Below, one piece after another: positions 7,259-14,043 of a DNA stretch of 22,682 nucleotides. Both the position numbers and the translations under genes were made by a program. This DNA is from Lachnospiraceae bacterium. GTDB taxonomy: Bacteria; Bacillota_A; Clostridia; Lachnospirales; Lachnospiraceae. The first letter of the stretch is position 1. The number at the start of each line of letters is the position of its first letter. The notes beneath the pieces are model-generated. The model saw nothing but the letters and a program-made list of their open reading frames with translations. It searched no databases and had not been told where the DNA came from. The stretch spans positions 1-22,682 of the forward strand of contig JAFZAZ010000002.1 of NCBI GenBank assembly GCA_017561985.1, given 5' to 3'.

Positions 7259-7884
7259 CGGTCCACCGCCTTTCTCATTGCCGGCATGAACAGGAACAGG
7301 CTTACCGACAGAAGCAGGTCACACCAGAAGTACATGTTGTCGATCGTGTCGCCGTCCCAGATGCAGGACGCCGTCCACAGCGCGTACTCCGCAAAGCAGA
7401 AAAACAGCACTGCCGCGTAAAATGCGCGAAGCTTCGCCTCCTCGCCACGCTTCCCGCGGATCGACAGAAGGCCGTCGCTGCCGCGCCAGATGAGGACCGT
7501 CATAATGAATGCCAGAATGGTGTTGCTGACATAGGATCCCCAACGCATGTAGTACGCAGCCATGCCGAACGTAAAAATCGGGACGACCCACAACCACCGA
7601 TGCTTCGGCCGGAACGAGCGCTCGCCCTGCAGCTCCTCAAAAAGAAGCAGCAGGAACAACACCATCGCGTACCAGTCCAGCGACGAAACATAATCAAGCT
7701 GCGGGGAATCCCGGTAAAAGATCAGAAACAGCTGCCAATACAGATCACCCAGGAAGCATGCGCCGAGGAACAAACCCAGCAAAAGCCATGCGCGTTTGCG
7801 TGTTTTGAACGCACGAAAAAAAGCGACCGACGCACAGACCCCGGTCACGACAACCTGAACAGCATTGACAGCGCTTTCAATCAT
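7255..7884 (-). CDS. multi-pass membrane protein of unknown function in the sensor/sigma operon
   Basis: The 209-residue protein is mostly hydrophobic, with about seven predicted helices and short basic loops (RAFKTRKR, RPKHR, RGKRGEEAKLR). No catalytic motif or known domain is recognised. It resembles 7TM sensor modules in size and helix number. The ATG overlaps the preceding stop by 4 bases (7881-7884) and AGAGGA sits just upstream; its own stop overlaps the PrsW start. The tight coupling suggests a stoichiometric role with PrsW and the 60-residue protein, possibly as a membrane sensor or anti-sigma component. Confidence 0.8.
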   Translation of the reverse strand: MIESAVNAVQVVVTGVCASVAFFRAFKTRKRAWLLLGLFLGACFLGDLYWQLFLIFYRDSPQLDYVSSLDWYAMVLFLLLLFEELQGERSFRPKHRWLWVVPIFTFGMAAYYMRWGSYVSNTILAFIMTVLIWRGSDGLLSIRGKRGEEAKLRAFYAAVLFFCFAEYALWTASCIWDGDTIDNMYFWCDLLLSVSLFLFMPAMRKAVDR

Positions 7885-8063
7885 TTTTCGTCCTCTTTCC
7901 GCGACATTTCAATTTCACGCCATTTACGGAGTCGGAGACAAAAGATCGTCACCGCGATTCCGAGAAGAAATGCCACGCCGCCGACAACCAGAAAGCTGAG
8001 AATCCCGGCCTCTGCGAAAGCATTCTCGCTCAATACGGCTACCGCCCGTTCAACTACCGGCAC
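7881..8063 (-). CDS. 60-residue single-pass membrane protein in the anti-sigma position
   Basis: The product is not recognised. A 19-residue N-terminal segment precedes one strong helix (about 20-43), followed by a highly charged tail with RLRKWREIEMSRKEDEK. By the positive-inside rule the tail is cytoplasmic. The start is a GTG with AGGAGG nine bases upstream, inside the end of the sigma gene, which it overlaps by 14 bases. Its stop overlaps the next start by 4 bases. The gene directly after an ECF sigma gene is often its anti-sigma factor, but this protein is too short for a zinc anti-sigma domain, so an anti-sigma role is only a hypothesis. Confidence 0.75.
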   Translation of the reverse strand: MPVVERAVAVLSENAFAEAGILSFLVVGGVAFLLGIAVTIFCLRLRKWREIEMSRKEDEK

Positions 8064-8601
8064 TTGTGATTCCCTCCTTTTCCAGTTCCCGTCTCATATG
8101 CTCCTTCGCCCGGGCAAGCAAGTGGTCCACTCGCTTTACCTTGACCCCGAGAACCGCCGCTGCCTCCGCGTAGCTCATGTTCTCGATGTACACCAGCTGA
8201 AGAACCTCCCGAAGCTCCGGCTCGATTCTTCCCAGGCAAATGTGAAGCGTTCTTTGTTTATCCTCATCCAAAAGAGCGTCGTCCGGCCTCAGACCGTCCG
8301 TGAGCTCCTCCATATCGTCGATTGATTCCTCAACGCTGCGTGACCGGTTGTAATGGAACCGGGCCGCCATATTTCGTGCCGTCTTGTACAGATACGCCCG
8401 GAAACCGTCCTTGCGGATGTTCGGCTTCTTGACCATCAGCCGGGCAAACGTCTCGATCATCATGTCTTCCGCATCTTCCCTGTTACGCAGATATCCGTAC
8501 AGGAACAAAACGAGACCGCTGCCGTGACGGATCATCAATTCGTCATATGCAGCGGTGTCGCCGGCAAGAAACCGTTCGTACAACTCGTCATCATTTTCCA
8601 T
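8050..8601 (-). CDS. ECF-type RNA polymerase sigma factor (second module)
   Basis: The 183-residue protein has region 2 near residues 20-85 (FLYGYLRNREDAEDMMIETFARLM, then AYLYKTARNMAARFHYNR) and region 4 near 115-175 (LQLVYIENMSYAEAAAVLGVKVKRVDHLLARAKEHMRREL). The linker is long and acidic (EELTDGLRPDDALLDED). The start at 8601 is chosen because GGAGG precedes it and family members begin near this point. An in-frame ATG at 8676 overlaps the response regulator stop by 4 bases and would add 25 residues. The gene sits between a two-component system and membrane proteins ending in PrsW, so its activity may be controlled both by transcription and by membrane sequestration. Confidence 0.92.
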   Translation of the reverse strand: MENDDELYERFLAGDTAAYDELMIRHGSGLVLFLYGYLRNREDAEDMMIETFARLMVKKPNIRKDGFRAYLYKTARNMAARFHYNRSRSVEESIDDMEELTDGLRPDDALLDEDKQRTLHICLGRIEPELREVLQLVYIENMSYAEAAAVLGVKVKRVDHLLARAKEHMRRELEKEGITSAGS

Positions 8602-8672
8602 CACACTTTCCTCCCGTGCCGCTTCGAAACAACTGCCCCCGGACTGCGCAATGCAGCCCTTCACAGTTTTCG

Positions 8673-9344
8673 TCATACGCGGTCCAGAAGATATCCCTCG
8701 TTCGCGTTGTACACCACGGTGTAGGGCGTCTCATGCTCCTCGAGCTTGCGGTTCAGGCGGGAAATGGCCGTGTAGATCGCGCTGTTGTTGGTCGCAAACG
8801 GAGAGTTCCACACGTTGCGGTACAAATCCTCCTTCTCGATCGGCTGCCCGCCGCTCGTCACGAGCATCAGCAGCAGGGAAAATTCTTTCTTCGTCAGAAG
8901 AAGGTCCTCGTTCCGGTAGCTCGCCACGCCGGACACGGTGTCAAGCTTCATCTCCTCGTACCACACGCAGCGGTTGCCCGTGTTCACGCCGCGGAGTCTC
9001 GCCTCCACGCGCGCCACAAAAACACCCAGGTCATAGGGCTTGGTCATATAGTCGTCGCCGCCGGCGCGAAGCGCCTTGATGATATCCGCATTTTCCCCGA
9101 GAGCCGAGAGGAACAGGATCGGAACATCATACTCCTCACGGATCGTATGGCACAGCGTGACTCCGTCGCTGTCCGGAAGCATGACGTCGAGAACCACAAG
9201 GTCCACGTCCTCGGACGCAAGCTGCTCCAGGCAGCTCTTTCCGTCATATGCCCGGAGGACATTGTAATCCTCCATCACCAGCGCCTCGTAATTGATTTCC
9301 ATGATGTGCGGATTATCTTCCACAAGCAACACGGTGTAACTCAT
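8673..9344 (-). CDS. OmpR/PhoB-family response regulator
   Basis: The 223-residue protein has a receiver domain (about 1-118) with the acidic pocket VEDN, phospho-acceptor Asp53 in LVVLDVMLP, Ser in LFLSA, and the conserved Lys in DDYMTKPYD. A winged-helix DNA-binding domain (about 130-223) contains LTKKEFSLLLMLV and the recognition helix region NNSAIYTAISRLNRKLEE. It is encoded directly after its kinase with a 4-base overlap (9341-9344) and AAGGAG as ribosome binding site. The next gene is an ECF sigma factor, which is an uncommon continuation of a two-component operon. Its likely targets include the operator-like repeat at 11343-11363; this is inference. Confidence 0.93.
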   Translation of the reverse strand: MSYTVLLVEDNPHIMEINYEALVMEDYNVLRAYDGKSCLEQLASEDVDLVVLDVMLPDSDGVTLCHTIREEYDVPILFLSALGENADIIKALRAGGDDYMTKPYDLGVFVARVEARLRGVNTGNRCVWYEEMKLDTVSGVASYRNEDLLLTKKEFSLLLMLVTSGGQPIEKEDLYRNVWNSPFATNNSAIYTAISRLNRKLEEHETPYTVVYNANEGYLLDRV

Positions 9345-11272
9345 TGTTCTTTCTCCTTAGGTATCGTAAATCGGAAAGTGGTCCCCCCCGGACCGGTGCT
9401 TACCAGCTCCATCTCCCCATCATGCATCGCAACGGTCTCCTTGCAGATCGACAGACCGAGCCCGTTGCCGCCGTCCGTCGTGTACCCCCGCTCAAATATA
9501 TGTTCAACGCTCTCTGTGGGAATTCCGTCTCCGGTGTCGGACAGCGTGAACTCCGCCGCGTTGGATTTCTCAATCAAAGCAAGCGTGATCGTGCCCTGCT
9601 CGGTATGCCGGCTCGCATTGACGATCAGGTTGATCAAAACCTGCAAAAGCAACTCGAAATTGCCGTGCACCACGCCGCCGTTTCCTGTCACGACCAGCTT
9701 GTTGCCGCGCTTCTCGCACACCGGCTTCGTAACCGCAGCCGCACTCTTCGCAAGGTCCGACGTGTCCACCGGGCCGAGCTCGGCGTCCTTGGGCCTTCCG
9801 TACGTGTACGCCATCAGGTTCGAAACCATCTCGCCAAGGCGGTCTGCCTCCGAGCGGATCGTCGTCAGACGTTCCGAAGTCTGCTCGGACATTTTCCCCT
9901 TCTGGATCTGCATGTCGATCAGCTGTGCATAGCCGGAGATAACCGCGAGCGGCGTCTTCAGCTCGTGCGCCACCGTCTGCAGGAAGTCGCGGTTCATGTC
10001 GTTGACGCGCTGCAGAACTTCGTTGCGGCCTTTCTCCTCCTCGAGTCTGACGGTCTGCTGCTGAATCTTATAGTTGATGATCACGGCAAGGATCAGAATA
10101 CACGTGAGCATTCCGAACGGCGTGACGCCGTAGTGAGCGACCAGCGAGTTGCTGCCGGTGCCCATGCCTTCCTGGTACATCGTGTAGATCAGGAACAGCA
10201 AGGCCGCTATCGTACCGATATCCGCAAAATCGGGCCTGCCGTGCTTTCGGTACCACAGCACAAAACGAATAACCATCAGAACCGCGATGACAAGGCAGTA
10301 GTAATAACAAATATGGCAGAGCAGCACGAGGTCATGCGTATCCATCGTAAAATGAAGGATCGCCAGCACCGCGTAGATGCCCGTAAACACGATCTTATCC
10401 CTGCGAAGCAGCACCTTCGGGAAGAATACTGCCGGAAGAAGGTAGCCGACCGCGGGAATCAACGATGCAACCAGAACGGACAGCCGGTACCGAAGCAGGA
10501 AGTCAATCTCCGGAAGGAACATCTCGAAAGCAAAGAACTGATTGCGGAACGCGATCAAAACACAGCACAGCGCCAGAATACCGTAGCCGCGGTTGCGCAG
10601 ATGCGCCGCGCTGATCAGAAAAAACATCGCAAGGAACAAAAGGCCGCACGAAGTGAACAGCGAGTACATCGTGATGCCCCGCACGAACTTGGTGATATTT
10701 TCCGGGGTGGAGATCGTGGTGGACTGGATGAAGCCGCCTTCGTTGTGCATGTAGTTGCAATACTGATAGATCAACTCGACCTCGCCGGTTTCTCCGGTGT
10801 AGAACGGAAACGTCATAAAACGACCGCCGTGAACCGCCTTCGCGGGATCGTCGGAAACATAACCGATATTCAGTTCCTCACGTCCGTTCACGAACACGCG
10901 CGTCGCATAGTCGATACCGTAGCTGGCGATTTCCAGGTACTGGTTCGGCTTTGTCTTCAGGATTACGCGGTACGTTCCGAGGTTGTAGTCCCAGACGTCC
11001 TTGCCGCTCTTCGAGTTGACGACCGCCTCGTCCTTGAAATCCTCGGGTCCGTACAGATGCCCCGCATAGTAGTCCCAGCTGTTCACCATGTGATAAACGC
11101 TCTTCGAAAAATCGACGTCCCTCGCATCCACGACGCCGTTCTCCGGGTGAACCTGCGGCATTTCCGGCTGCAGCCGGCCGTTTACATACAAGTAAAGAAG
11201 CCCGATGCCGGCAATGACAAGCGCGGGAAGAATCCAACCCAGTATTCGATTGTACGCTCGAGCCTTTCTCAT
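9341..11272 (-). CDS. sensor histidine kinase with 7TMR-DISM-like sensory region
   Basis: The 643-residue protein has an N-terminal helix (about 10-28), then an extracellular region of about 180 residues that looks like a jelly-roll sensory domain (GTYRVILKTKP, YATRVFVNG). About seven helices follow (roughly 210-395), matching the 7TMR-DISM arrangement. After a short coiled coil, the HisKA domain has His436 in VAHELKTPL, and the HATPase domain has the N box NLIVNASRH near 552, DTGDGIP near 580 and GGNGLGLSI near 602. The ATG at 11272 has AGGAGA five bases upstream; the frame is open 37 codons further but without a ribosome binding site. It is the first gene of the six-gene unit and partner of the adjacent regulator. 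The signal is unknown. Confidence 0.91.
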   Translation of the reverse strand: MRKARAYNRILGWILPALVIAGIGLLYLYVNGRLQPEMPQVHPENGVVDARDVDFSKSVYHMVNSWDYYAGHLYGPEDFKDEAVVNSKSGKDVWDYNLGTYRVILKTKPNQYLEIASYGIDYATRVFVNGREELNIGYVSDDPAKAVHGGRFMTFPFYTGETGEVELIYQYCNYMHNEGGFIQSTTISTPENITKFVRGITMYSLFTSCGLLFLAMFFLISAAHLRNRGYGILALCCVLIAFRNQFFAFEMFLPEIDFLLRYRLSVLVASLIPAVGYLLPAVFFPKVLLRRDKIVFTGIYAVLAILHFTMDTHDLVLLCHICYYYCLVIAVLMVIRFVLWYRKHGRPDFADIGTIAALLFLIYTMYQEGMGTGSNSLVAHYGVTPFGMLTCILILAVIINYKIQQQTVRLEEEKGRNEVLQRVNDMNRDFLQTVAHELKTPLAVISGYAQLIDMQIQKGKMSEQTSERLTTIRSEADRLGEMVSNLMAYTYGRPKDAELGPVDTSDLAKSAAAVTKPVCEKRGNKLVVTGNGGVVHGNFELLLQVLINLIVNASRHTEQGTITLALIEKSNAAEFTLSDTGDGIPTESVEHIFERGYTTDGGNGLGLSICKETVAMHDGEMELVSTGPGGTTFRFTIPKEKEQ

Positions 11273-11342
11273 TCGTTCTCCTCTGATCTTGCCGATTATC
11301 CTCTTCTCTCCGGTGTCCGCCACCGCGCAAATATCCATTTTC

Positions 11343-11363
11343 GTTGTACACGCAGTATACAAC
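11343..11363 (-). promoter_or_regulatory. operator-like inverted repeat overlapping a -10 element upstream of the kinase operon
   Basis: On the minus strand GTTGTATAC, three bases, then GTGTACAAC form two nine-base arms that match as an inverted repeat at eight positions. The repeat covers TATACT (11354-11359), a good -10, while the -35 is weak, as expected for an activator-dependent or autoregulated promoter. The kinase start is about 75 bases downstream. The symmetry is seen directly; the binding protein is inferred. Confidence 0.5.
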
Positions 11364-11455
11364 CTTTCACGCGCAAAATCCACGTTCTTGCTTTTTTGTA
11401 AGCCGATCCGGGCCGTTTTGAACGAAAAATTCCTCTAAATTTGACTAATCAGACG

Positions 11456-11489
11456 AAAAAAGCCCCGTAATCATACAATTACAGGGCTT
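11456..11489 (-). terminator. intrinsic terminator of the tRNA-Val pair
   Basis: On the minus strand AAGCCC-T-GTAAT pairs with ATTAC-G-GGGCTT, with one mismatch, around a six-base loop. TTTTTCG follows. It starts six bases after the 3' end of the tRNA-Val(GAC) gene. Confidence 0.85.
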
Positions 11490-11494
11490 CTCGA

Positions 11495-11567
11495 TGGAAA
11501 CAATGGGGCTCGAACCCATGACCTCCCGCGCGTCAGGCGGACGCTCTCCCGGCTGAGCTATATTTCC
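11495..11567 (-). tRNA. tRNA-Val, anticodon GAC
   Basis: A 73-base cloverleaf is seen: acceptor GGAAATA with TGTTTCC, D-arm GCTC with GAGC, anticodon stem TCCGC with GCGGG, loop CTGACGC giving anticodon GAC, T-arm ATGGG with CCCAT around TTCGAGC, and discriminator A. CCA is not encoded. It reads GUC (and GUU by wobble) codons. It is the distal member of a two-tRNA unit ended by the terminator at 11456-11489. Confidence 0.95.
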
Positions 11568-11573
11568 AGAAAA

Positions 11574-11646
11574 TGGGGGCGACGGGGCTCGAACCCGTGA
11601 CCTCTCGCGTGTGAGGCGAACGCTCTCCCGGCTGAGCTACACTCCC
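11574..11646 (-). tRNA. tRNA-Val, anticodon CAC
   Basis: A 73-base cloverleaf is seen: D-arm GCTC with GAGC, anticodon stem TTCGC with GCGAG, loop CTCACAC giving anticodon CAC, T-arm ACGGG with CCCGT, discriminator A, no encoded CCA. The acceptor stem GGGAGTG with CGCCCCC has one A-C mismatch at the fourth pair, which is unusual but need not prevent function. It reads GUG. It is six bases upstream of tRNA-Val(GAC). No terminator separates it from the citrate synthase gene, so both tRNAs may be co-transcribed with it. Confidence 0.92.
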
Positions 11647-11674
11647 ATCTATGAACGAACCGCTCGAGGTTGCC

Positions 11675-11687
11675 CTCTCCCGGCTGA
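11675..11687 (-). repeat. D-arm-like 13-base match upstream of the tRNA pair
   Basis: The 13 bases TCAGCCGGGAGAG on the minus strand are identical to the D-arm of both tRNA-Val genes nearby, but no cloverleaf can be formed around them. It could be a remnant of a third tRNA copy or chance. Confidence 0.35.
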
Positions 11688-11716
11688 TTCCTATGCTGTT
11701 GTTGAAGCGACGCGCG

Positions 11717-13099
11717 TCACTCCGTCGGCCGATCCTCCATCGCCTCATAGTCGCGATGCGATCCGACATACTTGTACGCCGGGCGAATGATCTTGCCGTT
11801 GTTGATGATCTCTTCCATCCGGTGAGCCGCCCAGCCGCTGATTCGCGAGATCGCGAAGATCGGCGTGTAAAGCTCCTCCGGGATACCTAACATATCATAC
11901 ACGAAACCGCTGTAAAAATCAACATTTGCGCACAAAGGTTTGAACAAATGACGATTTTCCGCAATGACTTCCTTCGCGATGCGCTCCACCGTGAAGTAAA
12001 GCTCCAACTCGTCCGTGCGTCCCTTCTCCTCAGCGAGGCGAATCGCATAGTCGCGCAGGATGACCTGACGGGGATCGGAGATCGTGTAAACCGCGTGGCC
12101 GATACCGTACACAAGACCGGTGCGGTCGAACGCTTCCTTGCGGACAAGGCGGGTGAGGTACTCGCGGATCGCGCCCTCATCCTTCCAGTCATACACATTG
12201 TCCTTGAGATCGGCGATCATCTGTCGAACCTTGAGGTTCGCACCGCCATGGCGGTAACCCTTCAAAGAAGCGATTGCCGCTGCCGTCGCCGAGTACGTAT
12301 CCGTTCCCGAGGACGTGACAACATGTGTGGTAAATGTCGAGTTGTTGCCGCCGCCGTGCTCCGCGTGGATCACGAGGCAGATGTCGAGAACCTTCGCCTC
12401 AAGCGCTGTGAAGCGACCGTCCGGACGAAGCATCGAGAGGATGTTCTCGGCCGTCGAATACTCCGGCTTGGGATTCCGGATGATCAGACTCTCGTCCATC
12501 CGGAAATGAAGGTACGACCAGTATGCATAAATCGAGATGACCGGCAGCTTCGCGATCAGGTTGATCGACTGGCGAAGCACGTTCTCCACCGAGAGATCCT
12601 CGGCGTTGTCATCGTACGAATAGAGGGTCAGGATACTCTTCTGAAGGCTGTTCATGATGTTTCCGCTGACCGCCTTCATGATGACATCGCGGATGAACTT
12701 GTTCGAAAGCGTCTGGAACGTCGTGATCAACTCGATGAAATCCTTGAGCTGCGTCTCGTTCGGAAGCTCGCCGAACAGCAGGAGGTACGTGGTCTCCTCG
12801 AACGCATAGCGGCGCTCGGCAAACCCCTTCACCATCTCCTGAACATCATATCCCTGATAATACAGCTTGCCGTCCGCCGGAACCTTCGTTCCGCCGATCA
12901 GCTTGTATGCGGTCACATCGGAGATCTCCGTGAGGCCGGTCAAAACGCCTGCACCGTTGCTGTCGCGAAGGCCGCGCTTAACGTCATATTCCGCATAAAG
13001 ATTCTGGTCGATCACACCTGCCTTACGGCATTCGTTGACGAGAAACTCAAAATCCCTCTCGCCCTTCTCGTCCAGTTTCATCATTGACGAATCACTCAT
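11717..13099 (-). CDS. gltA: citrate synthase
   Basis: Condenses acetyl-CoA and oxaloacetate to citrate and CoA, the entry to the oxidative branch that leads to 2-oxoglutarate and glutamate in anaerobes. The 460-residue protein carries the catalytic residues His248 in HAEHGGGNNSTF, His335 in YGIGHAVYTISDPR, and Asp394 in NVDFYSGFVYDML, plus the C-terminal RISGWAAHRMEEI and RPAYKYVG. An N-terminal extension of about 50 residues precedes the domain. The ATG has GAGGG seven bases upstream and a strong promoter at 13165-13192. No citrate-cycle partner gene is adjacent. A 2-methylcitrate synthase activity cannot be excluded from sequence alone. Confidence 0.95.
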   Translation of the reverse strand: MSDSSMMKLDEKGERDFEFLVNECRKAGVIDQNLYAEYDVKRGLRDSNGAGVLTGLTEISDVTAYKLIGGTKVPADGKLYYQGYDVQEMVKGFAERRYAFEETTYLLLFGELPNETQLKDFIELITTFQTLSNKFIRDVIMKAVSGNIMNSLQKSILTLYSYDDNAEDLSVENVLRQSINLIAKLPVISIYAYWSYLHFRMDESLIIRNPKPEYSTAENILSMLRPDGRFTALEAKVLDICLVIHAEHGGGNNSTFTTHVVTSSGTDTYSATAAAIASLKGYRHGGANLKVRQMIADLKDNVYDWKDEGAIREYLTRLVRKEAFDRTGLVYGIGHAVYTISDPRQVILRDYAIRLAEEKGRTDELELYFTVERIAKEVIAENRHLFKPLCANVDFYSGFVYDMLGIPEELYTPIFAISRISGWAAHRMEEIINNGKIIRPAYKYVGSHRDYEAMEDRPTE

Positions 13100-13164
13100 A
13101 GCCTAACCCTCGCAGCTCCTGCGGCACACGCGAACATGCCTGTTTTTCTAACGTTACGCGCTTT

Positions 13165-13192
13165 ATTATACCACAGCGGCGCGTTTCGTCAA
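13165..13192 (-). promoter_or_regulatory. sigma-A-type promoter of citrate synthase
   Basis: TTGACG (13187-13192) and consensus TATAAT (13165-13170) are 16 bases apart on the minus strand. The leader is about 60 bases. The promoter starts 18 bases after the SDR stop codon, and no terminator is seen between the two genes. Confidence 0.7.
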
Positions 13193-13209
13193 CCTTATTT
13201 TACGAGCTC

Positions 13210-13992
13210 TCACTCCTCGCCGACGCGGCTCTTCTGGCCCATGCCGACGATGCGCGCCGTCATGCGGCGGGAGAGGAATCTCGTCCCGAAAATGCCGGCC
13301 TTGACTCCGGCTCCGGGCACAATGATCGTCTTGCCCTTCTCCATCTTTCGAATCGCGTACTCCACGATCTCCTCCGGCGTCTTGGCGCTCGCCCATTCCT
13401 TGCCGTGCGCCTGCTTCGTGAACTCGGTGTACACCGGTCCGGGGCAGAGTGCACCGACATAGATGGCGCTTCCCATGTCCTTAAGCTCCGCCGCAAGCCC
13501 CTGTGTAAAGCTTGCCACGTACGCCTTGGTCGCGTAGTACGTGTTCAGGTACGGCCCCGCGGGAAGCAGGCCCGCAGCGGACGCAACATTCAAAATAGCT
13601 CCGGTCCCCTCCTCCTTGCGAAGGTCCAGGAACCGTCTTGTCAGAATATGAACCGCGCGGATGTTGAGATCGATCATGTTCAACTCTTCCGCAAGCGACT
13701 GCTCCACGGTCGGTCCGAGCAGACCGAAGCCCGCACAGTTGATCAATACCGAAGCGCCCTGACCCCGGATCGTCTCAATAATCCGGTTGCACTCCTCCTC
13801 GCGGGACAGATCCGCCGCAAGCACTTCGCAGGGCACGCCGAGCTCGCCCGCAAGCGCCCGCATCCGGTCTTCCCGGCGAGCTACCAGTATCAGTCGGCAT
13901 CCTTTCGCGGCAAATGCTTTCGCAAACTCACGCCCAATCCCGGAACTTGCGCCCGTGATAACCACGGTCGCACCGGTGAGATCCAACTTCAT
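13210..13992 (-). CDS. short-chain dehydrogenase/reductase (SDR), classical type
   Basis: The 260-residue protein is an NAD(P)-dependent oxidoreductase with a Rossmann fold. Seen motifs are TGASSGIG (13-20) for cofactor binding, an Arg-rich segment VARRED after strand two favouring NADPH, NCAG (85-88), catalytic Ser138 in NVASAAG, and Tyr152/Lys156 in NTYYATKAY. The PGPVYTEF segment and a C-terminal FLSRRMTARIVG tail match the DltE/YqjQ-like group of SDRs that act on lipid or keto substrates, but the substrate cannot be told. AGAGGTGG precedes the ATG. It follows the E2/CAT-like gene by 51 bases without a terminator and is probably co-transcribed with it. Confidence 0.9.
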   Translation of the reverse strand: MKLDLTGATVVITGASSGIGREFAKAFAAKGCRLILVARREDRMRALAGELGVPCEVLAADLSREEECNRIIETIRGQGASVLINCAGFGLLGPTVEQSLAEELNMIDLNIRAVHILTRRFLDLRKEEGTGAILNVASAAGLLPAGPYLNTYYATKAYVASFTQGLAAELKDMGSAIYVGALCPGPVYTEFTKQAHGKEWASAKTPEEIVEYAIRKMEKGKTIIVPGAGVKAGIFGTRFLSRRMTARIVGMGQKSRVGEE

Positions 13993-14043
13993 TTTCCACC
14001 TCTTCTATCGCACAAGATATCGCCGCCCCAAACCGGGCAACGA

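Noticed and set aside
9344..11401. 685-codon open frame on the plus strand opposite the histidine kinase
   Set aside because: The kinase on the other strand has all catalytic motifs. The plus-strand translation is rich in Arg, Gln and His with no domain, which marks a shadow frame.
11533..11769. 78-codon minus-strand open frame containing SVAQPGERSPHTREVTGSSP
   Set aside because: This is the well-known false protein made by translating tRNA genes; it lies on the two tRNA-Val genes.
11948..13087. 379-codon plus-strand open frame opposite citrate synthase
   Set aside because: Antisense to a gene with intact catalytic residues; no own signals seen.
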